The notes under the pieces are model-generated. The model was not told where the DNA came from and did no database searches. It saw only the letters and a program-made list of their open reading frames with translations. Both the position numbers and the translations under genes were made by a program. From Ampullaceana balthica (taxonomy: Eukaryota; Mollusca; Gastropoda; Lymnaeidae), in NCBI GenBank assembly GCA_944989445.1, contig CALYLW010000335.1, positions 1 to 64,000 of the forward strand: 64,000 bases of DNA. Direction: 5' to 3'. Shown piece by piece: positions 36,422 to 46,310 of this stretch (positions are counted from its first letter, which is position 1; every line of letters starts with the position of its first letter).

Positions 36422-36722
36422 CAGAGGCGTCACTAGGGTGGGTGTCACTCAATGCGTTAGTTTGTGGTGTTGACCTCTCACATCTTAACACATAGACCTC
36501 CTCCAAGTCTGCCAGTGGGAATAACGGGCACGTGCATACTTTAACACATAGACCTCCTCCAAGTCTGCCAGTGCGAATAACGGGCACGTGCATACTTTAA
36601 CACATAGACCTCCTCCAAGTCTGCCAGTGCGAATAACGGGCACATGCATACTTTAACACCTTAGTGTCACCCATTACGATGGCGTCACCCGGTGCTTTCT
36701 GCACCCCTTAGTAACGCCTCTG
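36422..36722. mobile_element. hAT-type MITE of the CAGAGGCG family, carrying a tandem repeat
   Basis: Starts CAGAGGCGTCACTAGGG and ends CCTTAGTAACGCCTCTG. It is flanked by CGTGCGAT (36414-36421) and CGTGCAAT (36723-36730), an 8-bp target duplication with one mismatch. The ends match the MITE at 882-1089. The interior contains three copies of a 56-bp repeat, making this copy about 90 bp longer than the first. Confidence 0.85.
36484..36655. repeat. 56-bp tandem repeat, three copies, inside a hAT MITE
   Basis: The unit contains catagacctcctccaagtct then gccagtgcgaataacgggcacgtg in pieces. It lies entirely within the element 36422-36722. Confidence 0.95.
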
Positions 36723-36768
36723 CGTGCAATCGTAGTCTCACCCTAACGATGCCATTGTTTTTAGTGGG

Positions 36769-37167
36769 CTTGGAGTAGGCATCGTGCCCTATTACTCCAA
36801 GTGATGCTAACCTCACTTTTTGGAGTAGGCATCGTGCCCTATTACTCCAAGTGATGCTAACCTCACTTTTTGGAGTAGGCATCGTGCCCTATTACTCCAA
36901 GTGATGCTAACCTCACTTTTTGGAGTAGGCATCGTGCCCTATTACTCCAAGTGATGCTAACCTTACTTTTTGGAGTAGGCATCGTGCCCTATTACTCAAA
37001 GTGATGCTAACCTCACTTTTTGGAGTAGGCATCGTGCCCTATTACTCAAAGTGATGCTAACCTCACTTTTTGGAGTAGGCATCGTGCCCTATTACTCCAA
37101 GTGATGCTAACCTTACTTTTTGGAGTAGGCATCGTGCCCTATTACTCCAAGTGATGCTAACCTCACT
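36769..37167. repeat. 50-bp tandem array, 8 copies
   Basis: The unit contains ggagtaggcatcgtgcccta then ttactccaagtgatgctaacctcac in pieces. Variants are ctcaaag and ccttact. It begins 40 bp from the right end of the hAT MITE. Confidence 0.96.
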
Positions 37168-37305
37168 GCTGCTAGTTGAGGACGTGTTAACTTACAAGCA
37201 CTTCTCCCTCCCACTACAGCACATTGGAACTGATCCCATGACACGGGTAGAAATGACGACGACAAGTTGTGGGACATTTACACACAGATAAACACAGCTG
37301 GCGAC

Positions 37306-37532
37306 ATAACTAAACATCCCATCAGGGGCGGAGCTCTGTGATAGCCACGCCGCTGGAAGGTGTATGAGAGGAGTGTTGGAAATAACTAAACATCCCATCA
37401 GGGGCGGAGCTCTGTGATAGCCACGCCGCTGGAACGTGTACGAGAGGAGTGTTGGATATAACTAAACATCCAATCAGGGGTGGAGCTCTGTGATAGCCAC
37501 GCCGCTGGAACGTGTATGAGATGAGTGTTGGA
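37306..37532. repeat. 76-bp tandem repeat, three copies
   Basis: The unit includes taaacatcccatcaggggcg and gagctctgtgatagccacgc. Copies start at 37311, 37387 and 37463. Minus open frames crossing it are by-products. Confidence 0.95.
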
Positions 37533-37910
37533 AATACAACATAACAGATCATGATCAGACAAAGCAAAAGGTCTGCGTGCCTGTCTGGGCATTTGTTAAA
37601 TCTTGGTGGTATGTGCTGGCATACTCTAGACTTATGGAAGGTATTCTTGTATTGCTGTCTGCGTGTCATGCTTAGGGTTGCCAGATACTTGGACACCAAA
37701 AGTAGGGCATAATAAAACAAAAAAGAGGACTAAGTGGGTTAAGGAAGTGGGTTAAAAAATCGATCCAAAGTTTTTTCGGCAAGCAATCAAGTATCAAGGG
37801 CTCTAACAGACACCACAAGTTAATATAAAGGATTTAAAAACAAACAACCATAACAACAAGAAACCAATTACGTTTTGGTGTGGAAAGTACACAGAGTATG
37901 TATGATCTTT

Positions 37911-38355
37911 AGGGATGGTACTGATTATAAAAAATTTGTTTCGATTAATCTGGAAAAAATAATCGATTAATCGATTCATTTCGATTAATTATATTTTTTA
38001 TAACGCATCTATAGATCCCGTTAAGTCGCGATTCACTATTTTGCGAAATTGTTTAAATCGCGGTAATTCCTTGGCTCCCAAATTTTGTGACGTAACACTG
38101 CGAAAACTTTCTGCTATGCAAGAAATAAGGAAGAAAACCCATTTTGTTCACGTATGCACGTCTAAATAAATATAATAATACGAGGGAAAAGTATGTAAGT
38201 AACAAAAAATATAAATTATTAATAAATTGAAGAAAAAAAATGTTAGAAATATTTTCTTATATTTTAATCGAATTTTAATCGAACACATTAATTTTAATCG
38301 ATTAAAATTTTAAACAATTAATTGATTAATTAATCGTTAATTTCCGCAGCTCTAT
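37911..38355. mobile_element. AT-rich interspersed element, probably a hAT MITE
   Basis: The left end is TAGGGATGGTACTGATTA and the right end, inverted, is TAGAGCTGCGGAAATTAACG. Both ends run into several ATCGATTAAT-type palindromes. The right-end sequence recurs in inverse orientation at about 45042, next to decayed hAT transposase sequence, which suggests the superfamily. No target duplication is evident. Confidence 0.5.
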
Positions 38356-38474
38356 TTGACCTTCCAAAAATCAATTCTGACTTCTCTGTTAATTACTTGT
38401 GCTTGTCCCTGCTGGTGTTGTTGCTAAATGATGCTAATAAGCTGCATGTTATAAAATAAACGTTTAAAATAAGC

Positions 38475-38570
38475 GCTCCAATAGGTACACGTGTAGGTGC
38501 GCAGGGTGCGCTCCATAGGTACACGTGTGGGTGTGCAGGGTGCGCTTCAATAGGTACAGGTGTGTCAAAA
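38475..38570. repeat. Short repeat of about 38 bp, 2.5 copies
   Basis: Core ataggtacacgtgtaggtg then cgcagggtgcgct. Confidence 0.8.
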
Positions 38571-39025
38571 TAAATTAAACCCGAAAATAACAATTACCAG
38601 CCCAGACCGCCACTTGGACCAGTCCCAGATCCTACAATAGATAGTTTTTGTTTATTCCTCCACTCCTGCTCCCCACATCCCACACACACACACACACAAT
38701 AACACACACACACACACACTTTTTGAAAAGAATTTTGGTATATTCGGTAATTCTCAAATATATTTATTTATTTTCTATGAAGACATATTTATTTGACCCT
38801 AAAAATTTAGTAAATTTTGCAGGGTCTAATTAATACTATTATTAACACTATGCGTTGGTTAACACAGTGAATGAATCATAAATGATTAAAAAGTTATGTA
38901 ATAATTCATTGTTTAAACAAAATATCGCTCATCTCCATCTACATGTAATTTGTTATCCCTTGAGAATTAAAAAAATATGTTTTTAAAAACTTTTATTATT
39001 TTCTTTGCCCAGTTCCTGCCGTCAC
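38571..39025. other. AT-rich spacer with a small CA repeat
   Basis: A (CA)n run lies near 38680-38720. No gene seen. Confidence 0.4.
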
Positions 39026-39040
39026 TCACACACACACACA

Positions 39041-39113
<73 letters not shown>

Positions 39114-39220
39114 ACACACACACACACATACACACACACACACACACACATACACACACATACACACACACGCACTCACACAAATACACACACACGCACA
39201 CACACGCGCACACACAAACA
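39026..39220. repeat. (CA)n microsatellite, about 195 bp
   Basis: Long CA run with scattered CG, TA and GA interruptions. Open frames of alternating Thr/His or Val/Cys on the two strands are artefacts. Confidence 0.98.
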
Positions 39221-39448
39221 TATTTTTCAATTAATTTAACCGTCTGGATGCTAAATGCTGGAGTTGAGGCACGTCTTTAGAACGAGGGACGCTCAACGAG
39301 ATAACGAAGTACAATCGTCGGTAAGTGAGGCAGACGTTGGCACGGGGGGAATGACGTGTAGTTAGATCTCACGTGACCCTGGTCTCAGAGTCCACTAGAA
39401 CCACTATAGGACAGAAGAACAGAGAGTAAAGTAGTAATACTACACAAG

Positions 39449-39735
39449 GCATTGAATTCTAAATTAGAAATACAACACGGCAATCTAAGAAACACTCAGA
39501 CAAAGGGATGAAAACATTTCTATCTTTCCATTGGCGATAGGATTTAATTTCAATTCATACTTCTTCTCATCTGATCTTAGGGCTTGGAATGGGTTGCCTG
39601 AACCAACCAGCAAAACCAACACACCATAAATAAACATTTAAAACTCTTATTTAAAAAAAATGAGAGTCTAGATAAGGATAAGAGTACGACGCAATAATCT
39701 TCTGCAGAGAAGTAGAGTCTGTAACGCATAAAATA
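39449..39735 (+). pseudogene. 3' fragment of the CR1/Jockey-like LINE family
   Basis: This stretch aligns by eye with the end of the LINE copies at 46400-50798: it contains aattctaaattagaaataca, then ggaatgggttgcctgaa (RAWNGLPE in the intact family), and ends acgcaataatcttctgcaga followed by gtctgta. It is a more diverged, heavily 5'-truncated insertion of the same or a close family, with the reading frame broken. Confidence 0.75.
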
Positions 39736-40074
39736 AGATTAACGCACACCATCTTAAGGACTGAAATACGACCGTAACTGTGTAAGGGCAAAGCAGTGAA
39801 AATTGCTTACGCTCATCTATTGACTGTTCAAATAGAGATGGCTCCCCATTTTATTCTGTACGTATGAAAGTTTGATTTTTTAAAAGAAACTCAACTCAAT
39901 TCTTTAATCTTCCAACTTTTTAAAGCATTCGGTTTGAAGTCTGATCACGTTTCACTTCAAGGTATTCGTGTCAGGCACTGACATGATGTAGTGTGTCTCT
40001 TGGTGTTCATGTCACACAATCGTGTCATTGAAACATCCAACACATCGATTCCCTCCCTTTGCTTTACTTTAGAG

Positions 40075-40130
40075 CAGTGGTTCTCAAACTTGGGGATATC
40101 GCTCCACAGGGTTGTAAGTAGCGCCGAGTC
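40075..40130 (+). mobile_element. Left end of a hAT-like element (fragment)
   Basis: The sequence CAGTGGTTCTCAAACTTGGG is the common hAT (Charlie/ZBED-type) end. I found no matching right end or 8-bp duplication, so this is either a truncated copy or an element with an eroded right side. The minus open frame 40162-40383 may belong to its interior but I do not recognise it. Confidence 0.5.
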
Positions 40131-40603
40131 AAACGTAGGGATTTTTTTTTAGCTGGAAGAATCACCATTTCCGAAATACTGCATGGCATGTAGGTGTAAC
40201 CCAGGAGGTCATCAAATGGTCATCTATACAACTAATGAATCTCAGAGACCCACGTTCTCTTGGACACATCAATGTGTCTGTGCACCATAGTACCAGAACC
40301 GCTGGCGCGCAGGGTCGTTTGTAACTTTTCTCTTTCATGCAGCGCTCAACAGACCTCAAATTGAGATGCATCAGCGGCATCATTTTTTGTAGATAGATCA
40401 GACTGATAAGTGAACGCCATTATTGAACGCTATAGAAAACCATTGACCTTGGGTGTGAGGCAAGGTTGGAAAGTTACTTAAGAGGGGTGGGGGTTCAATG
40501 GGGGCACTGGGAGGGTCAACGGAGGTGGGGGGGTTGTGAAGTCCTGGAGGGGAGGGGAGCAAGCAGGGAGGGTAGAAGTCTGGAAATAAGTTCAGGTTTT
40601 CTT

Positions 40604-40797
40604 ATCTTATCTTATTTCATCTCATCTTATCTTATATTATCTCATCTCATATTATCTCATCTTATCTCATCTCATCTTATCCTATCGTAACTTATGTTAT
40701 CTTATCTCATGTCATCTTATCTTATATTATCTTATCACATCTTATCTTATCTTATCTCATCTCATCTTATCCTATCTTATCTTATCTTATCTATTAC
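40604..40797. repeat. 5-bp array (ATCTT / ATCTC)
   Basis: About 39 copies of a pentamer such as cttat or ctcat. Confidence 0.95.
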
Positions 40798-42244
40798 AGA
40801 CGCTACTTCTATACAGAGATTATGTGGTTGTTATCGAATTAACGCACCTTATGTTTTCGACGTCGTTAGTGATTGGTAGGAGCGTGGTCGTAGAGTATTG
40901 TTAATTTCCCAGTCAACCGAAAACTTTAGATCTCTTTTTGATACGCCTTATTATGTGACGACAATGTCGTCAAGAATCACGCCGTGCCAAAATCAGAATC
41001 CACCACATTGACTATAGATAACGGTATTTCATACACCTGATTTATTTTGGTTGAGTTGGTGGACATCAGAGTTTAACATTATGTTTACTTTCTCTGTGCC
41101 TGCAAATTTCTCTAGGTGAACTCATCTTTGAGACTCCGCGGAGCACTAGACATTGAGAGTTTAGGTGCCCTTAACTTTGAGATTCTATGTACTCTACACT
41201 TTGGGATTCATCAAAACTGTGAAACTATTTCACGTCATTTATTGAAGTTCTAAGGTTTCAATTTTTACAGATTAAATATCAAACAAATACATCGGAAAAT
41301 ATAGTAGCTAATTATAAACACCACTTCCATGTTCAGTACCTCTGTTATTGATGCTTAGTTTGTTGTATTTGTTTGTTGTATTTGTTTGTTGTATTTGTTT
41401 ACCTTCTCCCAAGTATCTTGTTCTTCCAGAAGTTTGAGGCCATCACGCAACACGTCACAACAGTCAGGAAATGTATTGAGTCGTTGAACACGTCCTTCCT
41501 AACGTCCAGGAGACACTTGACTTGGCCTAGCACTGGAGACCCCCAACTTCCCATTTTTTCCCCCACCGTCCTTCCCCCACCCATCTACGCGCCACCCGAA
41601 ACGGCCTTAGCCTGACTTGTTCCCCACACGCAATATTATCGTCAGGAAGTTTTTTGGCCTTTACATTAAATAGTTTTCTGCAAGCTTAGTGGTCTGTTTT
41701 GTAGCAGCATCAGCATCAGTCTGTCAAATCAGCAGGAAAACTGTTTGAAGAACGGTTCTCGAGTTGAAGGCGAAAAGGCGACATGATGTTGAACGAACTT
41801 TTAGTAATATTGTGCAACGATAGCTCACAAAAGTACCCGCTTGTTACAGAGGTGAGAATAGCTGCAACAAACGATGAATGGGGTCGACAAAATCTCTGAA
41901 TGTTACGACCTAGTTCTGTCAAGACCTTAGCTAGTAATGTTACGTACTTACCCATGTACGTGACAGGCTAACAAGAAAATGTTACGAGTTGTGTGTGGAA
42001 TTTTACACCACGAGTAAAAAATTAATACCACTGCTTCCTTGTTGAATGTTACGCTCTAAGACAGGCACGTAAGCGTCTTGGCTTATGTGCAAGTAGTTTA
42101 GGCTTACACCGACGTAATTGCTTCAAATGAAATCGAAAGAAAGAGAAACTGTGCGACTTAACATTTGGCGCATTCATAATGGCATTCGCGTCTTGATTTT
42201 TCCCCTCCAAAATAGACATTTCATGGAGTCCTTGCAATCTAGAC
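40798..42244. other. Mostly single-copy segment
   Basis: A 13-bp tttgttgtatttg motif is repeated at 41360-41400. No gene is supported; open frames of 60 to 80 codons here are unrecognised. The segment ends at the 8-bp target duplication of the large hAT. Confidence 0.4.
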
Positions 42245-44765
42245 CAGGGGTTCCTAACAAGTGGTGCATGCACCCCCAAGGGGTGCATGAGCATGTTCCA
42301 GGGGGTGCATGAACCATTCAGAGAGAAAAAAAAGAAAAAGATGAAGAAAAAAAAAGAAGAAGGGAAAAAAAGAAAGGAAAACTGATAATCTGAAAATATA
42401 AACCATAAGCAAGGCATGCCGTGTTAAAGGGCGCCCATATACAACCTACTCGTTCGCGCATCGTTCAGCGCGTGTCGAAAATTGACGGAAAAACTTTTTC
42501 GCAAAATGAACGGTTCGCTCTACGTGTTCCTTGGAATTTCGTGTTTTAAGTCACACTTTTATAAAAATTATTTAATTAAGTCATCAAATACTTCATCAAA
42601 TATATCAGATATATGTCTTCCGGTGACCCTCTCACTGTTTTAAACGGATGTAAACGTTGGGATTTTTTCCCTTCACTTTTATTGCTCGGTACGCTGCAAA
42701 GGTCTTAAAAGCGTAATTGTAAGCCAATATTCGTCATTGAAACCTAAAATCTTGAGTTGAGCATCCAATTCCGGTCATTAAAAACATCAACTTCGTCAGT
42801 TAAAATTTTGCCTGTGACTGGTACGACTTTCCGATTGTCACCACCCCTTCAAAATCGTTAATAAATAATAAAGAAAAAGAGAGAGAAATGGAACACAAAA
42901 GACTCAGTGCTTCCTCTGTGGAAAAGTCCTGTGCAAAGACAACATGAAGCCTGTTAGACTCCGAGAGCACTTGGAGAAAGTCCATCTATCCAATTCCAAG
43001 GAAATTGTTGAGGTCTTCAAGCAGAAGAGAGCTCGCTACTTGTCCTCAGGTACCTTACCCAAGCTTGGATTTTCTTTGTCACAGAAACCTGCACTGGAGG
43101 CATCATTCAAGGTTGCATATCTTATTGCAACGAACAAGAAGCCCCACACCATTGGAGAATTTAGGTGAAGCCTTGTGTTCTGGAGTTGGTGGAACTGATG
43201 TGTGGTTACTAGCAGAGGAAGCAGGTTGAAAAAGTTACTTTGTCCAATGACACTATTCATTCCAGGATTAGTGACATGGCTGCAGACATTCTGGATCAAG
43301 CCTTGTGTGAGATGAGAAGCAGTCCTTTTCCATTTAGCATGCAGCTGGATGAATTCACTGATGTAGCACAATGCAGTCAGATTCTTGTATTTCTGAGATA
43401 TGTTCTCAGTGGATTGCTGAAGGAGGAATTTCTCTTTTGTAAGCCACTCCTAGCTACTACTAAAGCTGGTGATGTGCTGCAGCTAGTCAGGGCATTCTTC
43501 ACTGAAAACCAGTTTTACTGGACTTCAAGAATTTCTTCAATTTGGACAGGCGGTGCTCTCTCCATGCTCGGTAATAAGTCAGGATTATCAGCACTGGTAA
43601 AGAAATAAGTTCCAGATATTGTCACTACACACTGTATCCATCATCGTCAGGCCCTGGCATGCAAAACTCTACCTCCAACCTTGAAGTCAATTCTTTCTAC
43701 TGCAGTCCGAGTTGTAAATTTTATCCACTTACATGCCTTGAACAACTGCCTCTTCAAGTTGTTCTGTCAGGAGGTGGTCTCTGAGCATGAAGTTCTGCTC
43801 TACCACACTGAGGTGCGCTGGTTGTCCAGGGGACGGATAATTTCTCGGTTAGTAGAACTGATAGTGGAGCTTGCCATTTTCTTGCGAGAAAAAGAGAGTG
43901 ACCTTGCTGACAAGTTTGACTGTCCAAATTTCATTCATTACTTGGCATACCTGGCTGACATCTTCTCCATCTTGAATGATTTGAACACATCTCTCCAAGG
44001 ACCTGCTGTGACTGTAATGGATGCTTCTGAGAGATTGCAAGCCTTCCTTAACAAAGTGCCACTATTCCAACGACGACTAGAAAAGTCCAACTTGGCCAAC
44101 TTTCCACTCTTGGATGAAGTTGTAATATCTGGTGCAGAAGGAAGCACTGAGGAATCACTGCCTGACAACATCAAAGGGGAAATTTCAAAGCACCTTTCAA
44201 CATTGCAAAAGTCCTTTGATGGGTATTTCTGTAAAGAAATTGCTATGAAAGACCTTTGGATTCGCAATCCTTTTCTCTGTAACCTGGACAACATTGATGA
44301 CAGTGACCTTGCTAAAGATGACCTGATTGATTTAAGAACCAGAGAAGTACTGAGGAGTGCCTTAAGTTGCAATACCTTGATTGAATTTTGGTGCGCCCAG
44401 CTAGATTCCTACCCACAACTAGCCAAGAGGGCAGTACTGACTCTCCTTCCATTTGCCACAATCTATCTCCGTGAAGCAGGATTCTCCACACCTTTGACGA
44501 TTAAAACCAAGGAAAGGAATAAGTTGAATGCAGAGGATGACATGAGAGTTGCTTTGTCCAAAACAGTCCCCATATTTAAATCGCTGATTGATCATAAGAA
44601 GCAGCAGATCTCTCACTAAATTCCCTGTTGCCTATGGTAAAAACTGTTGTGTGCCTAAAATAAACATAGTTTATTATGCATTTTCTGCAAGTTTCACGAG
44701 GGGGTGCATGAACTTTTTTGGGAATCTGAAGGGGTGCATTGACCCCAAAAGGTTAGGAACCACTG
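42245..44765 (+). mobile_element. hAT transposon, 2.5 kb, complete ends
   Basis: The element starts CAGGGGTTCCTAAC and ends GGTTAGGAACCACTG, which are terminal inverted repeats with one or two mismatches. The flanks are identical 8-bp copies of ATCTAGAC (42237-42244 and 44766-44773), the hAT signature. Subterminal gggtgcatgaac motifs recur near both ends. The interior encodes a decayed ZBED5-like transposase on the plus strand. Confidence 0.93.
42875..44619 (+). pseudogene. hAT transposase, ZBED5/FAM200-like, broken
   Basis: The translation shows, in order: a BED-type zinc finger (QCFLCGKVLC ... LREHLEKVH, from 42905); KPALEASFKVAYLIATNKKPHTIGE; the RNase-H-like catalytic region beginning with FSMQLDEFTDV; LLYHTEVRWLSRG; and a C-terminal hAT dimerisation region (YPQLAKRAVLTLLPF, EAGFSTPLTIKTKERNKLN). 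This domain order is typical of ZBED5-like hAT transposases of animals. Breaks: a shift between frames near 43165, a TAA at 43606-43608 in the middle of the catalytic region, and a missing N-terminus before the zinc finger. It cannot make active transposase. Confidence 0.88.
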
Positions 44766-45041
44766 ATCTAGACGGTTTGAGATCCACTGCGGTGTGTGGC
44801 TGAAACACCCGATAAGGAAGATCGATGCTATCATGACCAACTCTCACATGATGAAGACAGAGTGCTGGTTTGAAGTGTGGCCGAGTTATCTCCTCCAACA
44901 AACATACTCAAACAAACCCAGACATTCTAATGTCTGTCTGCCATGACACCGGCGCATGGCGGTCATCAGTTAATGTAGCCGGCACCTAATCGCCCGGTCA
45001 TTCGAGTAGTGGTTACACAATAATAAAACTATTCATAAATT

Positions 45042-45650
45042 ATGGTTGCGGAAATTAACGATTAATTTCTCGATTAATTGTTAAATTTTTTTAATGATTA
45101 AATTGTTTTTAACGATTAATCGACCCATCACTTAGAAATTATTGGAAGTCAATATGTAAAATAAAAAATAAATTATAAATAGCAGCCGATAAATAATAAC
45201 AAATTTCCTGACGATTACACGAACATTTTGGTTTTAAATTATTGACTGACGGGAATGTTCAAATGTTGATAAAGTTTATTGTATCCATTGTGAGAAATCG
45301 TTTGCCTACCATGGTTCTAACACTTCGCATACTTATCAAACCAAATGAAAAGCTTATTAAGCTAATCGCAGTAATGGAGTCTGACTCAGAGACAGAAAAT
45401 TACGACAGCTCTTCTGATGAATTACTGCATTACCAAATAGAGAGGAAAGTTCCTGAATCCATTAACCCTCTACAATGGTGGAAACTTAATGAACACTGAT
45501 ATCCGATAATGTCATTCCTTGTCAATACCATTTTGTTCATACCAGTTACCTCAGTTCCATGTGAATGATTGTTCAGCTCGGCTGGTTATATTGTCAAATA
45601 GACCCGCTAACCACTAGAACCAAATAATGTCAACAGACATATAAAGGAGA
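45042..45650 (+). pseudogene. hAT transposase remnant (ZBED1/Ac-like C-terminus)
   Basis: The open piece 45242-45499 ends with ESDSETENYDSSS and NPLQWWKLNEH, and past a TGA the same frame reads YPIMSFL, PVTSVPCE, a second TGA, LFSSAGYIVK and NVNRHI. The pattern NPL.WW ... YP ... P.TSVP.ER.FS.AG is the hAT C-terminal dimerisation domain. Both TGA codons stand where arginine is expected, consistent with CGA to TGA decay; a TAG and TAA follow. The left flank (45042-45130) matches the end of the element at 37911-38355. Confidence 0.75.
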
Positions 45651-45651
45651 C

Positions 45652-46259
45652 ATTCCGGTGTTTATTTAGATTTTCAACCAGAAACGTTTAATTAGTGTTA
45701 CTTATCAATATACATAATTCCCGTTGTCTGTATGTATGGTTGTAATGTAATGTAATGCTGTTAGGTGGTGCTGCGATCGATTTTGGTTTATAGTGCGCAC
45801 CAAATTACGGCACCAAAAATAACACTTTTCGAACGTTCCGCATAAAATTGTTCAATATGATAATAAATGAATCAAATAAAAATAAATAAAATAAATGAAC
45901 GTTCTGTATTACGTTATTTTTTTACTCTGATGTGTATTTATTTTGAAAACTTCCGTCATTTTTGACGGGTGATACACTGGTGACATAAATTATAATTTTT
46001 GGCTTTAATCAAAATTAATGATTACTTAAAGAGAGGCATTTTTCAAAATTTTCAGTCCATCTGTGAAAATCTGAAAAGTGTTTCAATTTTGACATGCTTC
46101 TGGTAAAAGAGTAGTAAAAAGTGTTGCTGAGTTTTTGAAGACAAATAACTGAACTAGGAAGAACATGTTGAATTATTTCTTAAACATGATAAACATTTTT
46201 TGAGGAATCCGGCTTACCTTAATTTCAGTACCTGCTTATTGATATTTTTTAAATAAATC
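45652..46259. other. AT-rich spacer with one interspersed repeat piece
   Basis: The piece 45803-45851 (gcaccaaaaataacac ... ttgttcaatatg) is the inverse of 16790-16842. Otherwise no gene or array. Confidence 0.5.
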
Positions 46260-46310
46260 TTGTACTTTATAGAGTCCATGTGTTTGGTGTGTGTGTGTGG
46301 GGGGGATATG

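Noticed and set aside
38967..39280. Thr/His and Val/Cys open frames
   Set aside because: Translations of a (CA)n microsatellite.
43849..44372. Minus-strand open frames over the hAT transposase
   Set aside because: Shadows of the plus-strand transposase, whose translation carries the recognisable motifs.
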